Source of the DNA: Flavobacterium lacustre
GTDB taxonomy: Bacteria > Bacteroidota > Bacteroidia > Flavobacteriales > Flavobacteriaceae
Assembly: GCF_027474525.2 (NCBI RefSeq)
Contig: NZ_CP114882.2
Location: forward strand, 3,100,001 to 3,164,000
DNA: 64,000 nt
Direction of reading: 5' to 3'
Part shown: one piece after another, positions 18,215-28,393 of the stretch
Position numbering within the stretch: position 1 is the first letter of the stretch
How the letters are laid out: the number at the start of each line of letters is the position of its first letter
Notes under the pieces: generated by a model
What the model was told of the DNA's origin: nothing
The model's database searches: none
Seen by the model: the letters and a program-made list of their open reading frames with translations, nothing else
Program-made: the position numbers and the translations under genes

Positions 18215-20020
18215 CTAATTAATGGATTGTATTACTTCTTGATTTATCTTTTTAATCTCTCTAAAATTCATTTTATCCACTTTTCTGTCATAGGTCATAA
18301 AACCATTTACTTCGCCTTCCACATCAGTAGTTTGTGTGTAAACTGCCGCCGAAAATCCTGATTTTGCCATTGTTTTTAATTGTTTGGCGTATTTTATATA
18401 TTCGGCAGTTACTTCATCAGAATTTTTAAATTTAACGTACCCCCAGTTATTATCTGATTTCCATAAATGTCCTTCAAGCGGCAATCCAATTCCGCCATAT
18501 TCTCCTAAAACGGTCACTCTTTGTCCGTCATACAAATACATATCAGGCCCAGGATAATTGTGCAAATCCAGAATATCACCAGTAGTAAAATGATTTCCGC
18601 CACTAGCTGGATTAATCAATCGTGTAGGGTCGTGAGCCATTGTCCATTCTGCAATTTCTGTAGTCTTGAATTGCCCCCAACCTTCATTAAATGGAACCCA
18701 GACAACAATACTTGGATACGAATATAAATGATTCATTATTTCTTTCCACTCTTTTCTGTAAATAGCTTCCGATTCCGCTGTACGATGCAATTCTGTTCCG
18801 TTAAAATATTTTAAGTTTTGCCAAATAGGTTGTTCATCGCCACTTGGCATGTCCTGCCATACTAAAATTCCCAGTTGATCACAGTGAGTATACCAGCGTT
18901 CCGGTTCTACTTTTACATGTTTTCTAATCATATTGAAACCTAATTCCTTGGTTTTAATAATGTCATATTTTAAAGCTTCATCGGTAGGAGCCGTATACAA
19001 ACCATCAGGCCACCAGCCTTGATCCAGTGGACCAAATTCGAAGTAATTTTTGTTATTCAGTTGCATTCTTACAATTCCGTTTTCATCTCGTTTTTTTGAA
19101 ATTTTTCGCATTGCAAAATACCCTTTTACTTCGTCTAAAACGGTTTTATTTTTCAATAATCTAATTTTGGTATGGTATAGAAAAGGAGATTCTGGTGACC
19201 ATAATTTAGGAGTTGCAATTGCAATTTCAATGGCTTGTCCTACTACTGCTTTAGCACTTCCTATTAATTGGTCATTATCATAAATAGCAACTTCAACTAT
19301 CTCTTCGGCTGATGATCCGGCAATTTCCGGAATCAATTGAATTGTTTTAGTATCTATATTTGGAGTAGTTTTTACAGTAGTAATATACTTTTTGCTAACA
19401 GGTTCAATCCAAACGGTTTGCCAAATTCCAGTTACAGGAGTATACCAGATTCCTTCGGGATTTTTCACCTGTTTCCCTCTTGGTTGCGGCCCTTCATTAG
19501 AAGGGTCCCAAACTTTAACTGTTAAGGTTTGATTTTTTGAAGTCAAAAAAGGTGTGATATCAAAAGAAAATGGCGTGTATCCGCCTGTATGAGAACCAAT
19601 TTTGATTCCATTTAACCAAATTTCAGTTTTCCAGTCAACTGCTCCAAAATGCAATAATATGTTTTTTGATTTCCAATTAGCAGGAACGGAAAAATTAGTT
19701 TCATACCATAACTCATTTTTGGCACCAACCTCTTTCATAACCCCAGATAAACTTGATTCAATTGCAAATGGAACCAGTATTTTGCCATCATATTTTTTGG
19801 GCATATCATTACCCACTTCTTTTATGGCATAATTCCATAAACCGTTTAAGTTTTTCCATTGCTCACGTTCCATAATTGGCCGTGGATATTCGGGTAAAAC
19901 AGCATTTGGATCTACTTTTTCGGACCAAATTGTTTTGAGCTTGTTCCCTTGAGGTTTCCATTGTGCATGAACTGCACAAATCAAACTCAAAAAGAGCAAA
20001 ACAGTTATTTTATATTTCAT
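18215..20020 (-). CDS. GH2 glycoside hydrolase
   Basis: 601 residues with a signal peptide (about 1-19). Domain order is that of GH2: a jelly-roll sugar-binding domain (WYETNFSVPANW, GAVDWKTEIWLNGIKIGSHTGG), an immunoglobulin-like domain (about 210-310) and a TIM barrel. Acid/base Glu446 lies in VWVPFNEGWGQF and nucleophile Glu507 in VLGEYGGIG. At about 600 residues it lacks the C-terminal domains of LacZ-type enzymes. GH2 members include beta-galactosidases, beta-mannosidases and beta-glucuronidases; this short form cannot be assigned further from sequence alone. It is third in the operon, 138 bp after the GH5-like gene and 56 bp before GH43, and probably acts in the periplasm on imported fragments. 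Confidence 0.92.
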   Translation of the reverse strand: MKYKITVLLFLSLICAVHAQWKPQGNKLKTIWSEKVDPNAVLPEYPRPIMEREQWKNLNGLWNYAIKEVGNDMPKKYDGKILVPFAIESSLSGVMKEVGAKNELWYETNFSVPANWKSKNILLHFGAVDWKTEIWLNGIKIGSHTGGYTPFSFDITPFLTSKNQTLTVKVWDPSNEGPQPRGKQVKNPEGIWYTPVTGIWQTVWIEPVSKKYITTVKTTPNIDTKTIQLIPEIAGSSAEEIVEVAIYDNDQLIGSAKAVVGQAIEIAIATPKLWSPESPFLYHTKIRLLKNKTVLDEVKGYFAMRKISKKRDENGIVRMQLNNKNYFEFGPLDQGWWPDGLYTAPTDEALKYDIIKTKELGFNMIRKHVKVEPERWYTHCDQLGILVWQDMPSGDEQPIWQNLKYFNGTELHRTAESEAIYRKEWKEIMNHLYSYPSIVVWVPFNEGWGQFKTTEIAEWTMAHDPTRLINPASGGNHFTTGDILDLHNYPGPDMYLYDGQRVTVLGEYGGIGLPLEGHLWKSDNNWGYVKFKNSDEVTAEYIKYAKQLKTMAKSGFSAAVYTQTTDVEGEVNGFMTYDRKVDKMNFREIKKINQEVIQSIN

Positions 20021-20158
20021 TCTATTTTTTATAAGATTAAACTAAAAATCAAATTACCGGGACTAAATATCCCGATAATTTGAACCACTTAAACTAACCA
20101 ACCACAGTTATTATCAAAAAATATTCTATTTTTTTATTGTGCAAATATTGTATCTCTT

Positions 20159-21331
20159 TTATTTAGAATTTACTTCAGATGTAATTTTTTTAATAAAATC
20201 AGTTTCTGATTTTTTATAGGGTGTTCCATCCGAGTTAAATATTTCATGAAACCATACTGGAGGTGCTGCAGTATATTTTTTTGTCCAACTATCCCAAGGG
20301 AATTTAGTTTGTGTTTTTCCGTCTACAAATCCCCAATTGATCATAGCAATTTTATTTTCTTTGGCAATGGGTAAAAATCCTTCAAATGTGCTGCCATTTG
20401 GTCTAGCCATGTATTCAGTACATAACAATGGTTTTCCGTAGCGTTTTAGTTCCTTAATCCTGTTTGTAAAATCAGCAGGTTTATCATAACAATGAAAAGA
20501 AATAACATCCGATTGTTCCAATTGTAATTTAAAAATGGGTTTCATCCCTTTTTCAGACCAATTACCTGCCCAAACTCCTGATGTTAACGGTTGCGAAGGA
20601 TTACTTGAACGAGCCCATTCGAAAGTTTTTTCTAAGAGTTTATAAACTAGTTCTTCTTTATTGGCTGTTTCTACTTTTACATAAGCAGGTCTGTTCATGT
20701 TGTCTGGCTCATTCCAAACATCCCAGCCCAAGATCCGATTGTCATTTTTAAAATGCGCAACCGTTTCTTTAATGTATTTTTCTAAACGTGGCATTTGTTT
20801 TTCATCCAAAAGCGCTTTTTGTCCCGGAGATTGTACCCAGCCAGAATTGTGTAGAAAAGACTGAGGAGCTCTTTGTTTTCCAGATACAGGAAACGGATCC
20901 CAACAAGAATCGAATAAAACGAATAATGTCTTTATATGGTGTTTATCTGCAATGGTCAAATATTCATCCATTCTTTTATACAACCCTTCCGAATCATCTT
21001 TATGCAGTAAATCATGAAGATAAACGCGCATCACATTCATTCCTATCCCTTCTGCCCAACCTAATTCCTGATCAATCTTTTTGGGGTCAAAAGTATCAGC
21101 CTGCCACATTTCTAATTGGTTAATGGCATTACCAGGTGTGAAATTAGCTCCTACAAGCCATGGTTGTTTTGCATACCATGTATTAGCCTTCTCTTTGGTC
21201 CAGATTGTTCTTTCGGTAGCAGCAGTTTCTGTTGGGACTTGCTCCGTTTTAACCTCATTTTTGTTTTTGTTACAGCTAATCGTTAGTACCGAAAATAAAG
21301 CAATAGCTATTAATTTATTTTTATTTTTCAT
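20159..21331 (-). CDS. GH5-like (clan GH-A) glycosidase lipoprotein
   Basis: The start at 21331 is preferred: it gives a lipoprotein signal with lipobox LTISC (Cys20), while the longer frame from 21406 would overlap the preceding gene. The 390-residue product is a TIM barrel of the cellulase type: MNVMRVYLHDLLH, LFVLFDSCWDPF, acid/base Glu208 in WDVWNEPDN, ISFHCYDKP, and nucleophile Glu306 in LLCTEYMAR. Relatives are often labelled 1,4-beta-xylanase or cellulase-family; the real specificity is uncertain. It follows the first GH31 of the operon by 38 bp. A surface or periplasmic lipoprotein position fits processing of the substrate close to the SusCD importer. Family placement GH5 versus another GH-A family is not certain. 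Confidence 0.82.
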   Translation of the reverse strand: MKNKNKLIAIALFSVLTISCNKNKNEVKTEQVPTETAATERTIWTKEKANTWYAKQPWLVGANFTPGNAINQLEMWQADTFDPKKIDQELGWAEGIGMNVMRVYLHDLLHKDDSEGLYKRMDEYLTIADKHHIKTLFVLFDSCWDPFPVSGKQRAPQSFLHNSGWVQSPGQKALLDEKQMPRLEKYIKETVAHFKNDNRILGWDVWNEPDNMNRPAYVKVETANKEELVYKLLEKTFEWARSSNPSQPLTSGVWAGNWSEKGMKPIFKLQLEQSDVISFHCYDKPADFTNRIKELKRYGKPLLCTEYMARPNGSTFEGFLPIAKENKIAMINWGFVDGKTQTKFPWDSWTKKYTAAPPVWFHEIFNSDGTPYKKSETDFIKKITSEVNSK

Positions 21332-21369
21332 TTTAAAAGATATTTGAATTAAACTTTGGGAATCTTTGA

Positions 21370-23910
21370 TTAATATTTTTCCCAACCGATGCTTTTTAGG
21401 AACCATTGTATTCTTTCGTTGTCCAGTCTTTGTTTTTTCAAAATTTCTGGAAGTTCTTTATAGCTTTTATCAAACTGATTAACCAATTCATTTACATTTT
21501 TTGGAGAATAAAGTAAAGCTTCCTTAATACTTCCCATTTTTCCCAATTCATCAATCAGCACAATTCCTGGATCTTTGTATTTCAATTGTTCAATAGCTTT
21601 TGCAATTCTTTTACTCTTACCTGCAATACCATTTGTCAAGTCTACAGCTCCTTCAGGGTATCTTACGCTAATATTTTTTACTTCATTACAAGCTAATGTT
21701 CCCAACTGTACCAAAACTGCAAATTCATTTTGTAAATACTTAAAGGGTAGCGATTTTCCGTTTAAAGTAACTGATTCCGGCATTACCGAAGACATCAGTT
21801 TTATACTGTAACCACGTGAAGCTGGCATATTCTCATATTTCCCTTTTCTGGAATCAATGTTAATCTGAAGTTCATTCCCTTTTCGTATTGACTTTAATTC
21901 GGTTACAGCAAAACTATTTTCATAATTTTTATCATTTCCATTATCTTCATAAACAGAGAATGAACCCGCTTTTCCAGGAAAAACAGTAACAACATAATCT
22001 TCATTGTTTCCGTTAAGATTCATCACACTATCCGAATAAAGAGGAAGTATAGCTCCTGCCTTAACATAGATTCCAAATTCATCAAGAGCAAAATTTCTTT
22101 TTATCACTTTTCCTCCTTTTAACAACGTTCCAGTATGCCAGTCATACCAGTCTCCCTCAGGAAGCCAAACATCCATTTCAGCAAAACCATTTTCTGATTC
22201 TTTGGTAACAGGTGCAACAAGAATATCCTTTCCGAACATGTATTCATTTTTGAAATCGTATGCTTCTTTGATTTGAGGATAGTCATAATACAATGGATAA
22301 CATAAACCAATTCCTTTGTCGTAAGCATTACGCGCCATTGTATAAATATAAGGAGCCATCTCATAACGTTGCTTTATCGTATTCTTAATAATGGTAAATA
22401 CTTCCTGATTGAAAGCCCAAGGTTCCTTGTTTTTATCAGCACTTTTACCAGTGTGAGTACGCATAATAGGACTCAATGCTCCAAATTGCAACCAACGCAA
22501 ATACATTTCTGTCTCAAAATGCCCTCCGGTATGTCCACCGATATCATGACTCCAATATCCGTACAAAACATTGGAAGCTGTTGCGTTAAAATAAGGTTGA
22601 TAATCCAAAGATTTCCAAGTCATGTGAGTATCTCCCGAAAAACCAATCTGATAACGGTGATTTCCTAATCCGCCCCAACGATGATAAAGCATTGGTCGCA
22701 CATTGCTATTGCGTTCTTTATCACTAAAGAATAAATAATTAATCCACCAGGTATTACTTAACTTATCTACATTTTTATCGAATGGATGTTGCTGCCAATC
22801 CAACCACCAGAAATCTACGCCCTGTTTTTCCATTGGGTGAAGAATATTTTCAAAGAAAGCTGTGGCAAATTTTTTATCTGAACCAATCCACGGAATATTT
22901 TTTGTGGTCGAAGGATTTAATTCTAAATCTTTACTCATGCCCTTAAAACCTTCTTCATAAGAGGAAACTCCGTCAGCAGGATGCAGATTCAAGGTTACTT
23001 TTAAATTATTATCATGCAAGTATTCTAAAAATTTTGGCGGGTCGGGAAATAAATTTTTGTTCCATGTCCAACCAGTCCATCCACCTCTTCCTTCATCAGT
23101 ATAATGCCAATCCATATCTACAACTAAGACATCTAACGGAATTTCATACTTATGAAAATTATCTATCAATGATCGAAATTCGCCATCAGAATAAGACCAA
23201 TATCTGGACCACCAATTACCAAATGCATAACGAGGCGGCAACGGCATTTTTCCAGCAAATACGGTAAAATCTTTTAGAGCAGCTTTGAAATCATCGCCAT
23301 AAGCCATAAAATACCAGTCTTTGCCATCTTTATTTTTACGTTCTGTTACCCAAGCCCAATTACTGTCATCAAAAAGAAAATTCTTGGAATCGTCAATAAA
23401 AGACCAGCCATCCTTAGAAAGAAGTCCATCTTCTAATTTACGTTTTTCACCACTTTTAGCTTCTGCAACACTTCCTCTCTGAAGATCTCCATCCATTTCG
23501 TCCAAGGTTCGTAAAGTTCCGCCAAGGTTGTTTTGTTGTTTCATCCCAGGCTTCCATTGGAAAGGTTTAATGCCTTTTGCAGCAGTAATCTGAAGATTAT
23601 TTGCAGTAAAATCACCACTATTTTTTTTATATCTCAACTTCATTTTTGAAGTTTCAATTTCAATCCAATTTCCTTTTTTAAGTTTATATGCAACCTGTGG
23701 ATATTTTCTTTCAGAAGCAAGAAATGAAGGATTATTTACAAAATTACCAGAAGGCTGCCATTCCATGCGTATTACACCATTAGTAATTACAGTAAAACGT
23801 ACATTGTTGTCACTATAAGCGATATTGGGTTGCGATGCTTGTGCAAAGCTAGTTGATGAAAAAATAATAGAAAAAATTATATATATAATTTTTAAATTGT
23901 TTGAATTCAT
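21370..23910 (-). CDS. GH31 alpha-glucosidase/dextranase-type enzyme with C-terminal helical extension
   Basis: 846 residues with a signal peptide (about 1-24). GH31 N-domain, then a barrel with IPLDVLVVDMDWHY, LNLHPADGV, nucleophile Asp371 in FWWLDWQQHP and acid/base Asp427 in IGFSGDTHMTWKS. The WWLDW and LHPADG forms place it with the GH31 subgroup that includes dextran-active enzymes of flavobacteria; this is from memory and the substrate is inferred. The last 80 residues (from about 765, GIAGKSKRIAKAIEQLKYKD onward) form a charged, helix-rich extension beyond the usual C-terminal beta-domain. It is the first gene of the leftward seven-gene operon. Copy B of the shared upstream element lies 235 bp before its start. 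Confidence 0.93.
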   Translation of the reverse strand: MNSNNLKIIYIIFSIIFSSTSFAQASQPNIAYSDNNVRFTVITNGVIRMEWQPSGNFVNNPSFLASERKYPQVAYKLKKGNWIEIETSKMKLRYKKNSGDFTANNLQITAAKGIKPFQWKPGMKQQNNLGGTLRTLDEMDGDLQRGSVAEAKSGEKRKLEDGLLSKDGWSFIDDSKNFLFDDSNWAWVTERKNKDGKDWYFMAYGDDFKAALKDFTVFAGKMPLPPRYAFGNWWSRYWSYSDGEFRSLIDNFHKYEIPLDVLVVDMDWHYTDEGRGGWTGWTWNKNLFPDPPKFLEYLHDNNLKVTLNLHPADGVSSYEEGFKGMSKDLELNPSTTKNIPWIGSDKKFATAFFENILHPMEKQGVDFWWLDWQQHPFDKNVDKLSNTWWINYLFFSDKERNSNVRPMLYHRWGGLGNHRYQIGFSGDTHMTWKSLDYQPYFNATASNVLYGYWSHDIGGHTGGHFETEMYLRWLQFGALSPIMRTHTGKSADKNKEPWAFNQEVFTIIKNTIKQRYEMAPYIYTMARNAYDKGIGLCYPLYYDYPQIKEAYDFKNEYMFGKDILVAPVTKESENGFAEMDVWLPEGDWYDWHTGTLLKGGKVIKRNFALDEFGIYVKAGAILPLYSDSVMNLNGNNEDYVVTVFPGKAGSFSVYEDNGNDKNYENSFAVTELKSIRKGNELQINIDSRKGKYENMPASRGYSIKLMSSVMPESVTLNGKSLPFKYLQNEFAVLVQLGTLACNEVKNISVRYPEGAVDLTNGIAGKSKRIAKAIEQLKYKDPGIVLIDELGKMGSIKEALLYSPKNVNELVNQFDKSYKELPEILKKQRLDNERIQWFLKSIGWEKY

Positions 23911-24070
23911 GATTAAATGATTTAATAAAATTTAATGTGTAATAATTAAGGTTTTAGTGTTTTCTATTTTTTTTACTTTTCTGTTTTTTTTCATTACGAT
24001 TTAAAAAATAAGTTTTAAAAATTTAATTTTGTATTAGTAAAAATTAAGTAATATTGCAACTCCATAAAAC

Positions 24071-24078
24071 CAAATCTA
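24071..24078 (-). promoter_or_regulatory. Candidate -7 element of the seven-gene PUL operon
   Basis: On the minus strand this reads TAGATTTG, matching the Bacteroidota TAnnTTTG -7 consensus, 161 bp before the GH31 start and 68 bp on the gene side of the shared element. No clear -33 TTG is found at the right distance, as expected for an activator-dependent promoter. Confidence 0.35.
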
Positions 24079-24145
24079 TTAATAATCTTTAAAGTATTTT
24101 CGATTTTTTTAATAATACTTTAATTTATATACTAAAAAAAAATGT

Positions 24146-24280
24146 CATTTTAATTTTTGACCAAATTAGGGTATTGACGACATAATTTTAACCCCATTTT
24201 GTTTCACAATTATGTTCAAATGATTCAAATCCCATATAAATACAGCACGATTAAGCAATGCAAATCAAAATGCATTCTTA
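24146..24280 (-). promoter_or_regulatory. Candidate HTCS operator upstream of the GH31-led operon (copy B of a shared element)
   Basis: Copy of the element at 11816-11950, ungapped, with 25 identical leading positions. It lies between the divergent GH31 operon and the HTCS gene (gap 23911-24328) in the same orientation relative to the leftward operon as copy A has to susC. It ends 48 bp before the HTCS start codon, so binding here could also affect regulator expression. HTCS regulators are known to bind DNA repeats upstream of their susC-like genes; direct binding here is inference. Confidence 0.65.
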
Positions 24281-24328
24281 TGACACAATTGGATAAGTTA
24301 TTTTTATAAAAATTAATAAAACAGTAAC

Positions 24329-27300
24329 ATGCAAAGATTTTTCAAAATAGGGACATTAATTTGTCTTTTGTTTTTGTCAACTACAACTTTTAGTCAGGAA
24401 TATTATTTTAAACATTATAAGGTCGAAAATGGGATGTCAAACAATTCTGTTTTGGCCTCTATTCAAGACAAAGATGGTTTTTTATGGTTTGGCACTAAAG
24501 ATGGTTTGAATCGTTTTGATGGATATCATTTTAAAACATTTCGCAGTGGGGCAAACCCTAAAACATCTTTAGGAATAAACTACGTTCAATCGCTGCATGA
24601 ATACAAAAATTATATTTGGGTAGGAACGGATAAAGGATTGTATTCGTACGATAAAAAGTTAGAAAAATTTACTTTTTTGAACGAGGCTATAAACAATCGT
24701 ATCAATGATATTGAAAATGATTTAAAGAATAATTTATGGTTTATTTCTATTGGAACATTGGTTAAATATAATGTTGACACAAAAGAGACCACGATGTTCG
24801 ACGGTAGAAATTCCTTTTATGCCACATCTATCACTTGTGATAAAAACGGAGTAATTTGGGTATCTTCTTATGATGATTTATATCGGTATTCTGAAGCGAC
24901 TCAAAGTTTTGATAAAATTAAGGTGCAGTTACCTAATAGCACCTTTTTAATTTCGGTCATTTATGCATTAGATGCAAATTCAGTTTTAATTGGCACAAAA
25001 GACCATGGTGTTTACAAGTATGATGTTTCAACTGGAAAAACGTCACCTTTTATTAACGGCGCCGAAAGACCCATTTTTGTCAGACAATTTAAAAAGAACA
25101 ATAGAAATGAATTATGGATTGCCAGCGAATCGGGAGTCTCTATTTATAATTTAAAAAATAAAACGATTAAAATTCTACGTAAGAGTCCAAGTGATCCTTA
25201 TGCCATTTCAGATAATGCAGCTTATTGTATCACTATTGATAAAGAAAATGGGGTCTGGATTGGAACCTATTTTGGTGGAGTAAATTATCATCAAAAACAA
25301 TATGATCAGTTCAAAAAATACTTTCCCCGCAAAAGTGAAAATGCAATTGTAGGAAGTGCTGTTCGTGAAATTCACAAAGACAATCAAGGCAATCTTTGGA
25401 TTGGTACGGAAGATGCTGGAATTAATAAATTTAATCTACAGACCAAGAAATTTGTTAATTTTCAGCCCAATGGAACAAAATCAGGACTTTCTTTTTATAA
25501 TATCCATGCTGTTTTACCAAGAGGAAATAAAATTTGGATAGGGACTTTTGAGCATGGATTAGATATTATGGATGCTAATAGCGGAAAAGTTGTAAAACAT
25601 TATGACCACACTTCAAGCAATTTTAGAAGTGATTTTATTGTTACATTTTATGAAACTCCCGAAAAGAAATTATATGTAGTCACCTCTTTGGGAATCTATT
25701 TATATGATGATAAAAATGACACTTTTAACATTTCTGATATTTTTTCGGAAAGCACCCATTACACCTGTATGTTTAAAGACAGAAGAGGGAACTTATGGGC
25801 AGGATCTTATCGTGACGGACTGTTTTATTACGATTCAAAAACTAAAGAGAAAGTAGTTTACAAACATGATTTTAATAATGACAAAAGTATCAGTAATGAC
25901 TTTATAACTTCTATTTTTCAGGATAAGCAAAATAATCTGTGGATAGCAACCGAAAATGGCTTGAATTTATTTGATTACAACAAAAAAGAATTCAAAAATT
26001 ATACTACTAAAGATGGATTTCCCAGCAATGTAATTTATTCTATTTTGCAAGATGAAAAACAGAATTTATGCATCACGACTTCAAAAGGCTTAGTCCGATT
26101 TAATCCTAAAACAAAATCAGTTAAAATTTTCACTACCGCAAACGGATTATTAAGTGATCAATTTAATTATAATTCGGCTTTTAAGGATTCTAATGGAGAT
26201 ATGTATTTTGGAAATCTTAATGGTATGATTAGTTTTAATCCTAAAAATTTCAGTACAAATAAATTCAATCCTCCAATATTTATTACCGGGCTTCAAATAA
26301 ACAATCAAGATGTAGTGGTAAATGATGAAGACTCTCCACTAGACGAATCTATTTCGTATATCAAAAAAATTACTTTAAAAAATCATCAGTCGAATTTTAA
26401 TATTGATTTTGCTTCGTTAAGCTATACAGCACCGGAACTTACAGAATATTGGTACAAATTAGACGGTATCAACGATGATTGGATTTATTTGAATAAAAAT
26501 AATAAAGTGTTTTTTACCGAGCTTCCATCCGGTGACTATAAATTTAGAGTTAAATCATTAAGCGTGAATGGAATTTGGAGTAAAGAAGCTGTTATTGACA
26601 TTACAATTTTACCTCCATTTTGGGCAAGTAGTTATGCTTTTTTTGGCTATTTTTTACTAATAACGGGATGTCTATATTGGCTTTTACAAAGGTATCATCA
26701 CATGAATATTAAGGAAAATAATCAAAAAATCACTTATCTAAATAACGAGAAAGAGAAGGAAATTTATAATGCCAAAATCGAATTTTTTACCAATATTGCC
26801 CATGAAATCCGAACTCCTCTAACTCTGATTAAGAGCCCTTTAGAAATTTTGCTGAAGAGAACGTATGAGTCTGCTGAAATTCCACAGAATTTATTAATAA
26901 TGGAGAAAAACACCTCTCGCCTATTAAACTTGGTTAATGAATTGCTTGATTTTAGAAAGACCGAAATGGAAGGGTTGAAATTAACTTTTGTGGAAACAAA
27001 TATATCTCTTTTGGTTAGACATTTACAATCAGAATTTGCTCCTTTAATTGAAGAAAGAAATATTCATTTGAAATTAGAATTGGGTGAAAAAAATATTTAT
27101 GCTTTTGTGGATGAAGAAGCCATTAGAAAAATTCTAAGTAATTTACTTAGTAATGCTATAAAATATGCCAAAAGCGAAGTACTAATTACAATGTTTAGAG
27201 ACGAAAATTCTCTGGAATTTATAGTTAAAAATGATGGAAATTTAATTCCAAAAGGTCTTAAAAGTAAAATTTTCGAGCCTTTCTTTAGAATATTAGGTAC

Positions 27301-28282
27301 TGGAAATCAAACCGGAACCGGAATTGGCTTATCACTCGCACATTCTTTGACCGAATTACATAACGGGACTTTAAAATTGCAATTTCTGGACGATACGATG
27401 AATACTTTTGTATTACAATTACCACTGCGTCAAGAAAGTGAGTTCAATCTTTACAAGGATACTTCCGAAACTGATATAAAAGAAAGCAATGAAGAATTTG
27501 AAAATGAAATTATAGCTAAAAATATCAAAACACAAATACTTGTTGTCGAGGATAATTTGGAGCTACTCAATTTTATGAGTAAAGAACTTGGAAAAGAATA
27601 TAAAGTTTTTAAAGCTACTAACGGAGAAGAAGCTTTAAAAGTAATTCATAATGAAATTATACATGTTGTTATTAGTGATATTACAATGCCAATTATGGAT
27701 GGAATTGAATTATGCGACCGTATTAAATCTAATATTGAATCGAGTCATATTCCGGTAATTTTATTAACAGCCTTAAGCGCTGTACAATCAAGAATAAAAG
27801 GTTTAGAATCTGGGGCTGACGCTTATATCTCTAAACCATTTTCGATAGATTTTATTTTGGCACAAATAGATAATTTATTATCCAATAGACGCCATGTTAT
27901 GGAATATTATGCAAGTTCTCCTTTATCCCATTTAAAGACTATTGCTCACAATAAAATCGACGAAGAATTCATTAAAAAACTAGAGGATATTATTGATCAA
28001 AATATGACCGATACCAACTTAAGTGTCGAATCATTAGCCGATATTTTGCATATGAGTCGTTCAACTTTATATCGTAAAATAAAAGATATCTCTAATTTAA
28101 GCCCAAATGAACTAATAAATAATGCCCGCTTAAGAAAAGCTGCAGAGTTACTACTTTCTGGTAAATACAAGGTCTATGAAATTTCTGAAATAGTAGGTTA
28201 CAATTCGCAATCTAGCTTCAGCAGAAATTTTCAAAAAAGCTTTTCGATGTCACCTTCGGAGTTTATTAATAATGGAAATTAG
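24329..28282 (+). CDS. Hybrid two-component system regulator (HTCS) of the PUL
   Basis: 1317 residues joining sensor kinase and transcription factor. Signal peptide about 1-22; about 23-680 two seven-bladed beta-propellers made of repeated reg_prop units (NLWIGTEDAGI, NLWIATENGLNLFD and others); Y_Y_Y domain about 688-765 ending at TILPPFW; membrane helix about 768-790; dimerisation domain with phospho-acceptor His825 in FFTNIAHEIRTPLTL; HATPase with NLLSNAIKYA and GTGIGLSLAHSL; receiver domain with phospho-acceptor Asp1117 in VVISDITMPIMDG and Lys in YISKPF; AraC-type HTH about 1190-1317 (LSVESLADILHMSRSTLYRKIKDI). The periplasmic propeller dimer senses an oligosaccharide; the DNA-binding tail activates the neighbouring operons. 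Divergent from the GH31 operon, with the shared element between them. Confidence 0.97.
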   Translation: MQRFFKIGTLICLLFLSTTTFSQEYYFKHYKVENGMSNNSVLASIQDKDGFLWFGTKDGLNRFDGYHFKTFRSGANPKTSLGINYVQSLHEYKNYIWVGTDKGLYSYDKKLEKFTFLNEAINNRINDIENDLKNNLWFISIGTLVKYNVDTKETTMFDGRNSFYATSITCDKNGVIWVSSYDDLYRYSEATQSFDKIKVQLPNSTFLISVIYALDANSVLIGTKDHGVYKYDVSTGKTSPFINGAERPIFVRQFKKNNRNELWIASESGVSIYNLKNKTIKILRKSPSDPYAISDNAAYCITIDKENGVWIGTYFGGVNYHQKQYDQFKKYFPRKSENAIVGSAVREIHKDNQGNLWIGTEDAGINKFNLQTKKFVNFQPNGTKSGLSFYNIHAVLPRGNKIWIGTFEHGLDIMDANSGKVVKHYDHTSSNFRSDFIVTFYETPEKKLYVVTSLGIYLYDDKNDTFNISDIFSESTHYTCMFKDRRGNLWAGSYRDGLFYYDSKTKEKVVYKHDFNNDKSISNDFITSIFQDKQNNLWIATENGLNLFDYNKKEFKNYTTKDGFPSNVIYSILQDEKQNLCITTSKGLVRFNPKTKSVKIFTTANGLLSDQFNYNSAFKDSNGDMYFGNLNGMISFNPKNFSTNKFNPPIFITGLQINNQDVVVNDEDSPLDESISYIKKITLKNHQSNFNIDFASLSYTAPELTEYWYKLDGINDDWIYLNKNNKVFFTELPSGDYKFRVKSLSVNGIWSKEAVIDITILPPFWASSYAFFGYFLLITGCLYWLLQRYHHMNIKENNQKITYLNNEKEKEIYNAKIEFFTNIAHEIRTPLTLIKSPLEILLKRTYESAEIPQNLLIMEKNTSRLLNLVNELLDFRKTEMEGLKLTFVETNISLLVRHLQSEFAPLIEERNIHLKLELGEKNIYAFVDEEAIRKILSNLLSNAIKYAKSEVLITMFRDENSLEFIVKNDGNLIPKGLKSKIFEPFFRILGTGNQTGTGIGLSLAHSLTELHNGTLKLQFLDDTMNTFVLQLPLRQESEFNLYKDTSETDIKESNEEFENEIIAKNIKTQILVVEDNLELLNFMSKELGKEYKVFKATNGEEALKVIHNEIIHVVISDITMPIMDGIELCDRIKSNIESSHIPVILLTALSAVQSRIKGLESGADAYISKPFSIDFILAQIDNLLSNRRHVMEYYASSPLSHLKTIAHNKIDEEFIKKLEDIIDQNMTDTNLSVESLADILHMSRSTLYRKIKDISNLSPNELINNARLRKAAELLLSGKYKVYEISEIVGYNSQSSFSRNFQKSFSMSPSEFINNGN

Positions 28283-28318
28283 GGAATAAAGTACCAATTT
28301 TAAAGCTATTTCAAATTT

Positions 28319-28350
28319 AAAAACCCTAACATTGATGTGTTAGGGTTTTT
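28319..28350. terminator. Bidirectional terminator between the HTCS and the PepSY-repeat gene
   Basis: Inverted repeat AAAAACCCTAACA / TGTTAGGGTTTTT (28319-28331 / 28338-28350) with U-rich arms on both strands, 36 bp after the HTCS stop and 43 bp after the convergent gene's stop. Confidence 0.8.
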
Positions 28351-28393
28351 AAATTTATAAACGTTTTTACTAGAATTATAAAAGAGGTTTTCT

